Shown here: in pieces, positions 16,126-27,404 of the stretch
How the letters are laid out: every line of letters begins with the position of its first letter
How positions within the stretch are numbered: the first letter of the stretch is position 1
NCBI RefSeq assembly: GCF_026968045.1
Contig: NZ_JAPVBQ010000001.1
Span: forward strand, 819,238 to 883,237
Reading direction: 5' to 3'
Origin: Modestobacter sp. VKM Ac-2977
GTDB lineage: Bacteria; Actinomycetota; Actinomycetes; Mycobacteriales; Geodermatophilaceae
DNA: 64,000 nucleotides
The notes under the pieces: model-generated
The model's input: only the letters and a program-made list of their open reading frames with translations
What the model was told of the DNA's origin: nothing
Databases searched by the model: none
Program-made: the position numbers and the translations under genes

Positions 16126-16970
16126 GCCCGCCCCCGCTCCCACCGGCCGCGGTCGCACTGCTCGCGTGCCCGGTCTGCGGCCAGCAGCTCGCCGCCGACC
16201 GGGCCGGTCTCCGGTGCACCGCCGGGCACGCCTTCGACCGGGCGCGGCAGGGCCACGTCACGCTCCTCCCACCGGGCGGCAGCCCGCACGAGGGTGACTC
16301 CGCGACGATGGTGGGGGACCGGGCGGACTTCCTGGCCGCCGACCACTACGCCGGCATCACCGCGGCCCTCGCCGACGCCGCCCTCGCCGGGCCGCCACCG
16401 CGGACGCTGCTCGACTCCGGCGGCGGCACCGGAGCGCACCTCGCCGGCGTGCTGGACCGGGCACCCGCCGCCGTCGGGGTGGTGCTCGACGCCTCCCGCT
16501 ACGCCGCCCGCCGGGCCGCCCGCGCCCACCCCCGCGCGATGGCCGTGGTGGCCGACTCCTGGGCGCGCTGGCCGGTGCGCGACGGGTCGGTCGACCGGGT
16601 GCTCGTCGTGTTCGCCCCGCGCAACGGCGCGGAGACCGCGCGGGTGCTGACCCCGGACGGCCGGCTCGTCGTGGTCACCCCGGCCGCGGACCACCTGGCC
16701 GAGCTCGTCGACCCGCTGGGGCTGCTGCACGTCGACCCGGCCAAGGCCGACCGGCTGGCCGCCGCGCTCGAGCCGCACCTGCGCCCGGCCGGGACGGCGG
16801 GCCATCGATCGGTGCTGGAGCTGGACCACCTCGCGGTGCGCACGCTCGTCGGGATGGGCCCGCACGCCCGGCACCTCGCGCCGGGGGAGCTGGCCGCCCG
16901 GGTGGCCGGGCTGCCGGAGCCGGTCGCGGTCACGGTGGCGGTCGACGTCGGCAGTTGGACGCGCGGCTGA
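16122..16970 (+). CDS. RlmA-like 23S rRNA (guanine-N1) methyltransferase
   Basis: A 282-residue protein of the RlmA(I/II)/TlrB-type putative rRNA methyltransferases. An N-terminal zinc finger is formed by CPVC near residue 16 and the C-x3-H in RCTAGHAFD. The QGHVTLLPP linker follows, then the SAM-binding domain with LLDSGGGTGAHLAG (motif I, with Ser-Gly in place of the usual Glu or Asp-x-Gly) and the post-motif VFAPRNGAETARVL. The latter is near-identical to the family's F-x-P-x-N-x-x-E-x-x-RVL. It modifies guanine in helix 35 of 23S rRNA in known members. Start GTG overlaps the preceding stop. Confidence 0.88.
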   Translation: MSPPPLPPAAVALLACPVCGQQLAADRAGLRCTAGHAFDRARQGHVTLLPPGGSPHEGDSATMVGDRADFLAADHYAGITAALADAALAGPPPRTLLDSGGGTGAHLAGVLDRAPAAVGVVLDASRYAARRAARAHPRAMAVVADSWARWPVRDGSVDRVLVVFAPRNGAETARVLTPDGRLVVVTPAADHLAELVDPLGLLHVDPAKADRLAAALEPHLRPAGTAGHRSVLELDHLAVRTLVGMGPHARHLAPGELAARVAGLPEPVAVTVAVDVGSWTRG

Positions 16971-16988
16971 GCGCGAGGGGCGGCAGGG

Positions 16989-17264
16989 TCAGCGGGTGAC
17001 GCGACGCTGCTTGCCCGTGGCGGCGACGTAGACGGCGAGCACGAGGATCGCGCCCAGGATCGACGCCCACCAGCCGCCGAGGTCGAACTGCAGCCCGTCG
17101 CCCTGGACGAGGTTGAACACGAGGTTGCCCACCACCGAGCCGATGAGGCCGAGCACGAGGGTGGCGATGAGGCCGAGGTCCTGCTTGCCCGGGACCACGG
17201 CACGGGCGATCAGACCGGCGACGAAGCCGATCAGGACGGTCAAGAGGATCCCACCGATGTCCAC
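16989..17264 (-). CDS. GlsB/YeaQ/YmgE-family stress membrane protein
   Basis: A 91-residue protein with three hydrophobic, glycine-rich helices. The family pattern is clear: GFVAGLIARAVVPGKQDLGLIATLVLGLIGSVVGN. These transglycosylase-associated-like proteins are induced in general stress in many bacteria, but their biochemical role is not known. The GTG start has GGAGG upstream. It converges on the rRNA methyltransferase gene with 18 bp between stops. Confidence 0.92.
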   Translation of the reverse strand: MDIGGILLTVLIGFVAGLIARAVVPGKQDLGLIATLVLGLIGSVVGNLVFNLVQGDGLQFDLGGWWASILGAILVLAVYVAATGKQRRVTR

Positions 17265-17523
17265 GGGCGCCTCCGGTGCACGACGGTCGAGCCGCCTCGC
17301 GCTGGTCCGTCCAGCGCAAGATCACCGGTTCCCACGCCCGGACGTGAGCAAACTCCCCGAGCCGCCGCATCGCCCGTCGGTCGTGCGCCCGGGCGCGCCC
17401 GACAGCCCTCCGTACCGCGCCCACCAGCACTTCCGCCGGCGCCGGACCGAGCCCCCGGGGGAGTGCGCCGGGACGCGCCGCACCGACTCCTGCTCCCGCC
17501 GCGTCGGCCGTGACGTGACGGTC

Positions 17524-17536
17524 TAAGCTCCGACCG
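17524..17536 (+). promoter_or_regulatory. Leaderless -10 element TAAGCT
   Basis: TAAGCT at 17524-17529 lies 6 nt before the GTG of ctaD at 17536. No Shine-Dalgarno sequence is present. Confidence 0.6.
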
Positions 17537-19296
17537 TGACGATCGCACCCGCCCCGATCGTGAGCCGGCCGAGCCCGGCCCACGAGGCCGAGAAGGGATC
17601 GCGGCTCCTCGGTCTGCTGCGCACCACCGACCACAAGACCATCGGCCTGATGTACACGACGGTGTCGTTCATCTGGTTCTTCGTCGGTGGCTTCATGGCG
17701 CTGCTGATGCGCGGTGAGCTGGCCCGCCCGGAGCTTCAGTTCCTCTCGCCCGAGCAGTACAACCAGCTGGTCACCATGCACGGCACGGTGATGCTGCTGT
17801 TCTTCGCGACGCCGATGTTCTTCGCCTTCGCGAACCTGATCATGCCGCTGCAGCTGGGCGCGCCCGACGTCGCCTTCCCGCGACTGAACGCCTTCTCCTT
17901 CTGGCTGTTCTTCTTCGGGTCCTCGATCGCCGTCTCCGGCTTCCTGACCCCGGGTGGCGCCGCCGACTTCGGGTGGTACGCCTACGTGCCGCTGTCGACC
18001 GGGGTGCACAGCCCCGGCGCCGGTGCCGACCTGTGGATCGCGGGCCTGGCGGTCAGTGGTCTCGGCACGATCCTCGGTGGCGTCAACTTCATCGCCACGA
18101 TCGTCTGCCTGCGGGCGCCGGGCCTGACGATGTTCCGGATGTCCATCTTCACCTGGGCGTCGCTGGTCACCAGCATCCTGATCCTGCTCGCCTTCCCGAT
18201 CCTGACCGCCGCGCTGTTCGCGCTGCTGGCCGACCGGCACCTCGGTGCGCAGGTCTACTCGCCGGAGAACGGCGGGCCGTTGCTGTGGCAGCACCTGTTC
18301 TGGTTCTTCGGGCATCCAGAGGTCTACATCATCGCGTTGCCGTTCTTCGGCATCATCAGCGAGGTCATCCCGGTCTTCAGCCGCAAGCCGCTGTTCGGCT
18401 ACAAGGGCATGGTCTTCGCGCTCATCGCGATCACCGCCCTGTCGCTGGCGGTCTGGGCGCACCACATGTTCGCCACCGGCGCGGTGCTGCTGCCGTTCTT
18501 CGCCTTCCTGACGTACCTGATCGCGGTTCCGACCGGGATCAAGTTCTTCAACTGGATCGGCACGATGTGGCGCGGCCAGATCACCTTCGAGACGCCGATG
18601 CTGTTCTCCATCGGCTTCCTCATCACCTTCCTGCTCGGTGGTCTGACCGGCGTCCTGCTGGCCAGCCCGCCGCTGGACTGGCACGTCAACGACAGCTACT
18701 TCGTCGTGGCCCACTTCCACTACGTCGTCTTCGGCACCGTGGTGTTCGCCGCCTACGCCGGTCTGTACTTCTGGTTCCCGAAGATGTGCGGCCGGATGAT
18801 GGACGAGAAGATCGGCAAGCTGCACTTCTGGCTGACCTTCATCGGCTTCCACGCCACGTTCCTCATCCAGCACTGGCTGGGCAACGCGGGCATGCCGCGC
18901 CGGTACGTCGACTACCTCGCGATCGACGGCGGCGGCTCCTTCACCACGATGCACACGATCTCCACCATCGGGTCGTTCATCTTGGGTGCCTCGGTGATCC
19001 CGTTCGTCTACAACGTCGTGAAGTCGTGGAAGCACGGCCGGCTGGCGCTGCGCGACGACCCCTGGGGCCACGGCAACTCGCTGGAGTGGGCGACCTCGTC
19101 GCCTCCGCCGCGGCACAACTTCGTCGAGATCCCCCGGATCCGGTCGGAGCGCCCCGCGTTCGAGCTGCACTACCCGCACCTGCGGGACCGCCTGGAGATG
19201 GAGGCGCACGCCGGCAAGGGGCACCAGCCCTACGCCAGCGAGGCCGGTCTCACCGGCGGCGCCCGCCAGGGAGCCGACGACAAGGACCCGACCTGA
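17536..19296 (+). CDS. ctaD: Cytochrome c oxidase subunit I (aa3 type)
   Basis: A 586-residue 12-helix haem-copper oxidase catalytic subunit, the terminal electron acceptor complex of the respiratory chain. The low-spin haem His is in VTMHGTVM near residue 82. The CuB His with its crosslinked Tyr is in [10 protein letters not shown] near 260. Two more CuB ligands are in WAHHMFATG near 309, and haem a/a3 ligands are in AHFHYVVFG near 393. The K-channel Lys lies in [15 protein letters not shown]. An extended polar C-terminus (about residues 510-586) is typical of actinobacteria. The gene stands alone, with ctaC, ctaE and qcr genes not seen nearby, which is usual in this group. Confidence 0.98.
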   Translation: MTIAPAPIVSRPSPAHEAEKGSRLLGLLRTTDHKTIGLMYTTVSFIWFFVGGFMALLMRGELARPELQFLSPEQYNQLVTMHGTVMLLFFATPMFFAFANLIMPLQLGAPDVAFPRLNAFSFWLFFFGSSIAVSGFLTPGGAADFGWYAYVPLSTGVHSPGAGADLWIAGLAVSGLGTILGGVNFIATIVCLRAPGLTMFRMSIFTWASLVTSILILLAFPILTAALFALLADRHLGAQVYSPENGGPLLWQHLFWFFGHPEVYIIALPFFGIISEVIPVFSRKPLFGYKGMVFALIAITALSLAVWAHHMFATGAVLLPFFAFLTYLIAVPTGIKFFNWIGTMWRGQITFETPMLFSIGFLITFLLGGLTGVLLASPPLDWHVNDSYFVVAHFHYVVFGTVVFAAYAGLYFWFPKMCGRMMDEKIGKLHFWLTFIGFHATFLIQHWLGNAGMPRRYVDYLAIDGGGSFTTMHTISTIGSFILGASVIPFVYNVVKSWKHGRLALRDDPWGHGNSLEWATSSPPPRHNFVEIPRIRSERPAFELHYPHLRDRLEMEAHAGKGHQPYASEAGLTGGARQGADDKDPT

Positions 19297-19328
19297 GCAA
19301 GGCCCCCTGAGGGGGGACCACGTACGGG

Positions 19329-19358
19329 CGCCCCGTCAGCCGATCGGCTGACGGGGCG
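19329..19358. terminator. 30-bp perfect palindrome terminator after ctaD
   Basis: CGCCCCGTCAGCCGA is followed immediately by its exact reverse complement, giving a 15-bp stem. It is 32 nt beyond the ctaD stop. A weaker GGCCCCC/GGGGGG pair lies in between. Confidence 0.85.
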
Positions 19359-19433
19359 TCCGTGCGTCCGGGGCCGGGGACCGTCGGGCAGGGTGCGGTC
19401 GGGGGGCGATCACCGGTCCGGCACGATGACCGC

Positions 19434-20684
19434 GTGACCGACCGCGCCGCCGCCCCAGCGCCGACCGACCCGACTGCTGCACCGCCGACGTCGGACGGTG
19501 CCCTGCTGACCGTGACCGGCAGCGACCGGCCGGGGGTCACCGCGGCGCTGTTCGCCGCGCTGGCCGAGGTCGGCCCGCACCCGGTCGAGGTCCTCGACGT
19601 CGAACAGGTGGTGGTGCACGGCCAGCTGGTGCTGGGTGTCGTCGTCGGGAGCCCGGAGAGCGGGTCCGTCGGGTCCCTGGCCGACCGACTGCGCGCCACC
19701 GTCGCCGAGGTGGCGTCCCGGACCGGCGTCGCGGTGAGCGTCCAGCCAACCGCGGCCGGCAGCGCCCGGCAGGAGCGCACCGCACGCCACCACGTCATCG
19801 TGCTCGGCCGCCCCGTCCCGCCCGCTGCGGTCGCCGGCGCCGCCCGCGCCATCGCCGGGGTGGGCGGCAACATCGAGGCGATCCGCCGGCTGTCGGACTA
19901 CCCGGTCACCAGCTTCGAGCTGACCGTCTCCGGTGCCGCCTCCACCGAGCTGCGGACGGCGCTGGCGACGGTCGCCGCCGAGACGGGCACCGACATCGCC
20001 GTGGAGCAGGTCGGGCTGGCCCGGCGCGGCAAGCGGCTGATCGTGCTGGACGTCGACTCGACCCTGGTGCGCGGAGAGGTGATCGACGAGCTGGCCGCCC
20101 GGGCCGGCCGGGCCGCCGAGGTCGCCCGGATCACCGCGGCGGCGATGAACGGCGAGCTCGACTTCGAGGAGTCCCTCCGCGCGCGGGTGGCGGTGCTGGC
20201 CGGGCTGCCGGTGGGGGTGCTGGACGAGGTGCGGGCCCACCTGGTGCTGACCCCGGGTGCCCGGACCCTGATCCGCACGTTGCAGCGATTGGGCTTCCGC
20301 TGCGGGATCGTCAGCGGCGGGTTCACCCAGATCACCGATCCGCTCGCCGCCGAGCTCGGCCTGGACTTCGCCGCCGCGAACACCCTCGAGGTGGCCGACG
20401 GCCGGCTCACCGGTGGGCTCGTCGGCGAGGTCGTCGACCGGGCGGGCAAGGCCCGGGCGCTGGCCCGCTTCGCTGCGCAGCACGGCGTCCCGCTGGACCA
20501 GACGGTCGCGGTGGGCGACGGCGCCAACGACCTCGACATGCTGAACGCGGCCGGGCTGGGCATCGCCTTCAACGCCAAGCCGTTCGTGCGCGACCAGGCG
20601 CACGCCGCGTTGAACCAGCCCTACCTCGACGCCGTCCTGCAGGTCCTCGGGTTCACCCGCGACGAGGTGCTGGACGCCAGCTGA
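19434..20684 (+). CDS. serB: Phosphoserine phosphatase with N-terminal ACT-like domain
   Basis: A 416-residue SerB that makes L-serine from O-phosphoserine. An N-terminal ACT-like regulatory region (TVTGSDRPGVTAALFAAL, about 30-190, probably two ACT folds) precedes the HAD catalytic domain. HAD motif I is DVDSTLV near residue 206, motif II is IVSGGFTQI, and motif IV is VGDGANDLDML near 362. The cap contains LDFEESLRARV. The GTG at 19434 follows CACGAT by 6 nt, which fixes the start well. It is convergent with pncA across a terminator hairpin. O-phosphoserine is also the substrate of the CysM encoded 4 kb downstream, so the two enzymes compete for it. Confidence 0.95.
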   Translation: MTDRAAAPAPTDPTAAPPTSDGALLTVTGSDRPGVTAALFAALAEVGPHPVEVLDVEQVVVHGQLVLGVVVGSPESGSVGSLADRLRATVAEVASRTGVAVSVQPTAAGSARQERTARHHVIVLGRPVPPAAVAGAARAIAGVGGNIEAIRRLSDYPVTSFELTVSGAASTELRTALATVAAETGTDIAVEQVGLARRGKRLIVLDVDSTLVRGEVIDELAARAGRAAEVARITAAAMNGELDFEESLRARVAVLAGLPVGVLDEVRAHLVLTPGARTLIRTLQRLGFRCGIVSGGFTQITDPLAAELGLDFAAANTLEVADGRLTGGLVGEVVDRAGKARALARFAAQHGVPLDQTVAVGDGANDLDMLNAAGLGIAFNAKPFVRDQAHAALNQPYLDAVLQVLGFTRDEVLDAS

Positions 20685-20715
20685 ACGCGAGTCAGCACTG
20701 GGGACTGGCGACGAC

Positions 20716-20734
20716 GGGAGGCCGGAGGCCTCCC
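20716..20734. terminator. Bidirectional hairpin between serB and pncA
   Basis: Perfect 7-bp arms GGGAGGC and GCCTCCC around a CGGAG loop, between two convergent genes. The 9-mer ACGCGAGTC flanks the region on both sides (near 20691 and 20758). Confidence 0.75.
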
Positions 20735-20796
20735 CGAGGAGGCAGCTCAGCGGCTCCACGCGAGTCGGGCACGGCTGCTGACCGCGGTGTCGTCCG

Positions 20797-21357
20797 TCAG
20801 GACGACGATGTGCTGAGCTCCACGCCGGCGGTGCGGAGCTGCTCCAGGGCGGCCTCGGTGGTGGCCGGTGAGACTCCGGCGGTGAGCTCCAGCAACACCC
20901 GGGTGGCGAACCCGGCGCCGAGCCCGTCCAGCGCGGTGGCCCGGACGCAGTGGTCGGTGGCGATGCCGACGACGTCGATCGCGTCGACCCCGTGGTCCCG
21001 CAGCCAGTCGGCCAGGGACTGCCCGTCGAACGAGCCTTCGAAGCCGGAGTAGGCGGCTTCGTACTCGCCCTTGTCGAAGACCGCCTCGATCGGCCGCCGG
21101 TCCAGGTCCGAGTGCAGCTCGACCCCGGACGTCCCGACGACGCAGTGCGCCGGCCAGGTCTCCAGGTAGTCCGGCTGCTCGGCGAAGTGGCCGCCTGGGT
21201 CGACGTGGTGGTCCCGGGTGGCGACGACGTGCGCGTAGTCGGTCGCGGCGGCGTGCGCGCTGATCGCCCGCGCGACGGCGGTGCCGCCGTCGACGGCGAG
21301 ACTGCCGCCCTCGCAGAAGTCGTTCTGCACGTCCACGATCACCAGGGCCCGGGTCAT
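20797..21357 (-). CDS. pncA: Nicotinamidase
   Basis: A 186-residue isochorismatase-fold amidase converting nicotinamide to nicotinate in NAD salvage. The catalytic triad is visible as Asp in VDVQNDF (about 9), Lys in FDKGEY and Cys in TDHCVRAT. Metal ligands are in TRDHHVDPGGHF (Asp, His, His), as in M. tuberculosis PncA, the enzyme that activates pyrazinamide. The ATG at 21357 is 6 nt downstream of CAGGAT, so it may have its own leaderless promoter in addition to read-through from pncB 49 bp upstream. Confidence 0.96.
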   Translation of the reverse strand: MTRALVIVDVQNDFCEGGSLAVDGGTAVARAISAHAAATDYAHVVATRDHHVDPGGHFAEQPDYLETWPAHCVVGTSGVELHSDLDRRPIEAVFDKGEYEAAYSGFEGSFDGQSLADWLRDHGVDAIDVVGIATDHCVRATALDGLGAGFATRVLLELTAGVSPATTEAALEQLRTAGVELSTSSS

Positions 21358-21406
21358 GACCCCATCCTGCCCCGGCGGCGAGCCGCTGGCGGGGCGGGAC
21401 CCTCGG

Positions 21407-22702
21407 CTATCCGGTGACGGTGTCGATCGCCGGCTCGCCCCGGGACAGCGACCACGCCCCGGTCGGCAGGGCGGCGCGTGCCCGGACGTGCTGGTCCTGC
21501 GCGGCGGACAGGGCCTCGGCCGGGGACCGGGGGTCGACGAGCTCGCCGCCGCGGACCAGTGGCCGGACCAGCTCGCGGTCGTGCTCCCGGGGGGCGACCG
21601 GTGCCGCGCTGACCACCTCTGCGGTCGCCGTCCCGTCGGCGTCGTGCCGGCGGACGGCGTGCTTGCGCCCGCCCACCGAGCGCTTGCCCACGGAGTTCTT
21701 GGCCACCGGCACCCCGTCCCGGGCCACGAGCTTGTAGACCATCCCGACGGTGGGGGAGCCGGAGCCGGTCACCAGTGAGGTGCCCACCCCGTAGCCGTCG
21801 ACCGGGGCGGCCGCCAGCGCGGCGATCGCGTACTCGTCGAGGTCGCTGGTGACGATGACCCGGGTGTCCGTCGCGCCCAGGGAGTCCAGCAGCTCGCGGG
21901 CGCGGGTCGCCTCGATGGCGAGGTCACCGGAGTCCAGGCGGACGGCGCCGAGCTCCGGGCCGGCCACCTCGACCGCCGTCCGGATGCCCTGCTCGGTGTC
22001 GTAGGTGTCGACCAGCAGCGTCGTCCCGACGCCCAGGGTGTCCAGCTGCGCGCGGAACGCCGCCGCCTCGTCGTCGTGCAGCAGGGTGAACGCGTGGGCG
22101 CTGGTGCCGGTCGTGGGGATGCCGTAGCGGGCGCCGGCGGCCAGGTTCGACGTCGCGGAGAAGCCGACCAGGGCCGCGGCCCGGGCCGCGGCGACGGCGG
22201 CCTGCTCGTGGGTGCGCCGGGAGCCCATCTCGATGCACGGGCGCCCGCAGGCGGCGCCGACCATCCGGGCACCGGCGGCGGCGATGGCGCTGTCGTGGTT
22301 GAGCATCGACAGGACCAGCGTCTCCAGCAGCACGGCCTGGCCGAACGGGGCCCGCACGGTCAGCACCGGCGAGCCGGGGAAGTAGAGGTCGCCCTCGGCG
22401 TAGCCGTCGACGTCCCCGGTGAACCGGAAGCCGGCCAGGTGCTCCAGCAGTCGTGGGTCGTCCACGCCCTGCTGCCGGAGCGCGTCGAGCTCGGCGTCCC
22501 CGAAGCGGAAGTCGGCCAGCGCCTCCAGGAACCGGCCGGTGCCGGCGAGCACCCCGTACCGCCGGCCGTGCGGCAGCCGGCGGGCGAAGACCTCGAAGAC
22601 GCAGTCCCGGTCGGCGGTGCCGTCGGCCAGTGCGGCGGCCAGCATCGTCAGCTCGTAGCGGTCGGTGAGCATCGCGGGGCTGAGCGACGGGCTCTGCGGC
22701 AT
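21407..22702 (-). CDS. pncB: Nicotinate phosphoribosyltransferase
   Basis: A 431-residue enzyme that converts nicotinate and PRPP to nicotinate mononucleotide. Signature stretches are LTDRYELTMLAAAL at the N-terminus, the RRTHEQAAVAAARAA region with GFSATSNLAAG, and the phosphate-binding ATDTRVIVTSDLDEY and GVGTSLVTGSGSP. It lies directly upstream of pncA, forming the two-step nicotinamide salvage pair. The start ATG at 22702 is preceded at 8 nt by TATCGT. ATG further inside (MLTDRYEL) is a less likely alternative. It is divergent from clpS across 62 bp, an arrangement also seen in mycobacteria. Confidence 0.96.
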   Translation of the reverse strand: MPQSPSLSPAMLTDRYELTMLAAALADGTADRDCVFEVFARRLPHGRRYGVLAGTGRFLEALADFRFGDAELDALRQQGVDDPRLLEHLAGFRFTGDVDGYAEGDLYFPGSPVLTVRAPFGQAVLLETLVLSMLNHDSAIAAAGARMVGAACGRPCIEMGSRRTHEQAAVAAARAAALVGFSATSNLAAGARYGIPTTGTSAHAFTLLHDDEAAAFRAQLDTLGVGTTLLVDTYDTEQGIRTAVEVAGPELGAVRLDSGDLAIEATRARELLDSLGATDTRVIVTSDLDEYAIAALAAAPVDGYGVGTSLVTGSGSPTVGMVYKLVARDGVPVAKNSVGKRSVGGRKHAVRRHDADGTATAEVVSAAPVAPREHDRELVRPLVRGGELVDPRSPAEALSAAQDQHVRARAALPTGAWSLSRGEPAIDTVTG

Positions 22703-22752
22703 GGAGCAGCACGATAGGTGCCCACCGACTGCGTCGCGGGAGGCGGTCGTCC

Positions 22753-22765
22753 TAGAGTGCTCACG
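22753..22765 (+). promoter_or_regulatory. Leaderless -10 element TAGAGT
   Basis: TAGAGT at 22753-22758 lies 6 nt before the GTG of clpS at 22765. No ribosome site is present. Confidence 0.6.
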
Positions 22766-23061
22766 TGGCCGGACCGATCGCGCCCGAACGGGTGTCGGAG
22801 ACGTCGACGGGGGAGGAGTCCGCCCTCGACCGCCCCTGGGTCACCGTCGTCTGGGACGACCCGGTCAACCTGATGACCTACGTGACGTTCGTGCTCCAGG
22901 AGCTGTTCGGGTACGACGAGGCGACGGCGACCGAGCTCATGCTGCAGGTGCACAACGAGGGCAAGGCCATCGTCAGCTCCGGCCCGCGGGAGCGGATGGA
23001 GCACGACACCAACCGGCTGCACGCCTACGGGCTGTGGGCCACGTACCAGCGGGACGCATGA
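22765..23061 (+). CDS. clpS: ClpS adaptor protein
   Basis: A 98-residue N-end-rule adaptor that delivers substrates with destabilising N-termini to ClpC/ClpP. The core [22 protein letters not shown] contains the Asp and the N-degron pocket positions, and [17 protein letters not shown] follows as in actinobacterial ClpS. The N-terminal extension of about 24 residues is short and polar. The GTG start is leaderless, and the stop overlaps the following gene as ATGA. Confidence 0.96.
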   Translation: MAGPIAPERVSETSTGEESALDRPWVTVVWDDPVNLMTYVTFVLQELFGYDEATATELMLQVHNEGKAIVSSGPRERMEHDTNRLHAYGLWATYQRDA

Positions 23062-23570
23062 AGCCGTTCCGCCGCAAGGGCGACGAGCTGGTGGCTCGGC
23101 TGGTCGACGCCGAGGCCGACATCGTGGGCCTGTTGCTGGACCAGCTGGAGCAGCTGCTGGCCGCCGACCCGGCCGACTCCGGTGGAGACCCGGTGCTGGA
23201 GCGCCTGCTGCCCAGCGGTCACGCCAGCGACCCGCAGCTGGCCGCCGAGTACCGCGACCTCACCGAGGCCGGGCTGCGCAGCGGCAAGGCCGACGACCTG
23301 GCGATGGTCCGGGCGACCGTGCCGCCCGACGGCGGCGAGGTGCGGCTGGACGCCGAGCAGGCGCGTGCCTGGCTGCGCACCACCAACGACCTCCGGTTGG
23401 CGATGGGCACCCGGCTGGGCATCACCGCGGAGACCGAGCCCCCGGAGATCGACGCCGCAGGAGAGGGGGCCGACGACGAGAACTCGCAGCTGGCCGTCTA
23501 CTACTGGCTCACCGCCGTGCAGGGGTCGTTGATCGACGCCTTGGCCGCGGGTCGAGGCGACCGACGGTGA
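23058..23570 (+). CDS. DUF2017 family protein
   Basis: A 170-residue, mostly helical protein of the DUF2017 family, which is almost always encoded directly after clpS in actinobacteria (Rv1332 in M. tuberculosis). Features include [15 protein letters not shown] at the start, a conserved [25 protein letters not shown] centre and the [21 protein letters not shown] end. The stop-start overlap with clpS argues for co-translation and perhaps a role with the Clp system, but no function is known. Its last 62 bp overlap the convergent membrane-protein gene. Confidence 0.93.
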   Translation: MKPFRRKGDELVARLVDAEADIVGLLLDQLEQLLAADPADSGGDPVLERLLPSGHASDPQLAAEYRDLTEAGLRSGKADDLAMVRATVPPDGGEVRLDAEQARAWLRTTNDLRLAMGTRLGITAETEPPEIDAAGEGADDENSQLAVYYWLTAVQGSLIDALAAGRGDRR

Positions 23571-23862
23571 GCAGCACCAGGATGGCGACGAGCAGGTCGG
23601 CGACGAAGAACACGTAGACCAGGCTGTGCACCGTCACGTCCTGCACGAGCGCCCCGATGCAGGACAGCAGGGTGATGCCGGACAGGCCGGCCAGCAGCAC
23701 CAGCCCGATGAGCCGGCCGAGCACCACCAGCACCAGTTCGACCCGGTCGGTCCGCTCGTCCGTGGCGCGGCCACTGCGGTGCAGCAGCCGGGCCGATCCG
23801 ATGGCCAGGGCCGGCAGCGCGACCAGGACGACGCCGACCACCATGAGAACCTCGATCACCAC
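23509..23862 (-). CDS. Small three-helix membrane protein of unknown function
   Basis: A 117-residue hydrophobic protein. Three predicted helices are at about 5-25 (VLMVVGVVLVALPALAIGSA), 48-70 and 75-100, and the C-terminus is Arg-rich and cytoplasmic ([12 protein letters not shown]). The start is uncertain. GTG 23862 is 8 nt after TAACGT, and the ATG at residue 7 is an alternative. Its 3' end overlaps the DUF2017 gene by 62 bp on the opposite strand. I do not recognise a named family. Confidence 0.62.
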   Translation of the reverse strand: MVIEVLMVVGVVLVALPALAIGSARLLHRSGRATDERTDRVELVLVVLGRLIGLVLLAGLSGITLLSCIGALVQDVTVHSLVYVFFVADLLVAILVLLTVGRLDPRPRRRSTTPARR

Positions 23863-23972
23863 GGTCGGCGACGTTATCGGTCGGACACGTCTGCGACGCA
23901 ATCCGTTCCTCCGCCGGTCACCCGTTCCGGCGGCCGTCCGGGGCGGGGAGGACGCCGGCCGGCGGCGCTGCC

Positions 23973-23985
23973 TAGACTGGTGGTG
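23973..23985 (+). promoter_or_regulatory. Leaderless -10 element TAGACT
   Basis: TAGACT at 23973-23978 lies 6 nt before the GTG of mec at 23985. Confidence 0.6.
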
Positions 23986-24458
23986 TGCTGCGCATCGACC
24001 GCGCGACCTACGACGCCATCGTGGCCCACGCCCGGGAAGACCACCCGGACGAGGCCTGTGGCGTCGTCGCCGGTCCCGAGGGCAGTGACCGGCCCGAGCG
24101 CTTCATCCCGATGCTCAACGCGGCCCGCTCGCCGACGTTCTACCAATTCGACAGCGCCGACCTGCTGAAGCTGTACCGCGACATGGACGACCGGGACGAG
24201 GTGCCCGTGGTCATCTACCACTCGCACACCGCCACCGAGGCCCGCCCTTCGCGCACCGACGTCAAACTCGCCTCCGAGCCCGAGGCGCACTACGTGCTGG
24301 TCTCCACCCGCGAGCACGGCGCCCGCACCGGCCTGGCCGGCGACGAGGTCGAGTTCCGCAGCTTCCGGATCGTCGACGGCGAGGTGCGCGAGGAGGACGT
24401 CGAGGTCGTCGAGTCCTACCTGTTCGGCCACTCGCCGACCACCGTCGTCTACGACTGA
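23985..24458 (+). CDS. mec: JAMM metalloprotease Mec (CysO-cysteine hydrolase)
   Basis: A 157-residue Mov34/MPN-family zinc peptidase. In M. tuberculosis, Mec (Rv1334) releases cysteine from the CysO-cysteine adduct in the O-phosphoserine-dependent cysteine pathway. The JAMM residues are present: Glu in PDEACGVVAG, and HSHTATEARPSRTD giving His-x-His-x10-Asp. The length and the HSPTTVVYD C-terminus are normal. The gene is followed by an 11-bp GC stem and then cysO and cysM, so part of the transcription may end before cysO. Confidence 0.94.
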   Translation: MLRIDRATYDAIVAHAREDHPDEACGVVAGPEGSDRPERFIPMLNAARSPTFYQFDSADLLKLYRDMDDRDEVPVVIYHSHTATEARPSRTDVKLASEPEAHYVLVSTREHGARTGLAGDEVEFRSFRIVDGEVREEDVEVVESYLFGHSPTTVVYD

Positions 24459-26497
<2,039 letters not shown>

Positions 26498-26576
26498 CCG
26501 ACAGTCGGGGTCGTGACCGCCGTCTCGGCCCAGCCGCCGAGAGATGTCCGACCGGGCCGTTAGCCTGGCTGCCGAC

Positions 26577-27404
26577 ATGAGCACTGCGACATCGGGAGCC
26601 GACGCGCCCATCGGGATCTTCGACTCCGGGGTCGGTGGGCTCACCGTGGCCCGCGCCGTCCTCGACCAGCTGCCGCACGAGGCGATCCGCTATCTCGGCG
26701 ACACCGCGCACAGCCCGTACGGCCCCCGGCCGATCGCCGAGGTCCGCCGGCACTCGCTCGCGGCCATGGACCAGCTGGTCGCCGACGGGGTCAAGATGCT
26801 CGTCATCGCCTGCAACTCCGCCAGCGCCGCCTGCCTGGGCGACGCCCGGGAGCGCTACGACGTCCCGGTGGTGGAGGTGGTGCTCCCCGCGGTCCGCCGG
26901 GCGACCGCCGCGACCAGGAACGGGCGGGTCGGCGTCATCGCCACCCAGGCCACCGTCCGGAGCGGCGCGTACGAGGACGCGTTCGCCGCCGCCCCCCAGC
27001 TGAGCGTCACCAGCGCCGCCTGCCCCAGCTTCGTCGACTTCGTCGAGCGCGGGATCACCAGTGGCCGGCAGCTCGTCGGGCTGGCGCAGTCCTACCTCGA
27101 CCCCCTGCTGGGGGCCGGGGTCGACACCGTCGTGCTCGGCTGCACGCACTATCCGTTGCTGACCGGCGTGCTGTCGCTGGTGCTGGGCGAGGAGGTCACG
27201 CTGGTGTCCAGTGCGGAGGAGACGGCCAAGGACGTGTACCGGGTGCTCACCCGGACCGACCTGCTGCGCGACCCCGAGGGCCCGCCGCCGGTGCACCGGT
27301 TCCTCGCCACCGGCGACCCCGAGCCCTTCGCCCGGCTCGGCCGGCGGTTCCTGGGCCCCGAGGTCGACGCCGTCCTGCGTGCGGGTGCGGAGGCCGGGGA
27401 GTGA
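26577..27404 (+). CDS. murI: Glutamate racemase
   Basis: A 275-residue enzyme that makes D-glutamate for peptidoglycan. Catalytic cysteines are in [10 protein letters not shown] and LGCTHYPLL. The N-terminal [13 protein letters not shown] and [11 protein letters not shown] stretches are diagnostic. The ATG at 26577 gives a family-length protein. A TAGCCT element lies 10 nt upstream, without a ribosome site. Its TGA overlaps the next gene's GTG (GTGA), so the two are probably co-translated. Confidence 0.96.
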   Translation: MSTATSGADAPIGIFDSGVGGLTVARAVLDQLPHEAIRYLGDTAHSPYGPRPIAEVRRHSLAAMDQLVADGVKMLVIACNSASAACLGDARERYDVPVVEVVLPAVRRATAATRNGRVGVIATQATVRSGAYEDAFAAAPQLSVTSAACPSFVDFVERGITSGRQLVGLAQSYLDPLLGAGVDTVVLGCTHYPLLTGVLSLVLGEEVTLVSSAEETAKDVYRVLTRTDLLRDPEGPPPVHRFLATGDPEPFARLGRRFLGPEVDAVLRAGAEAGE

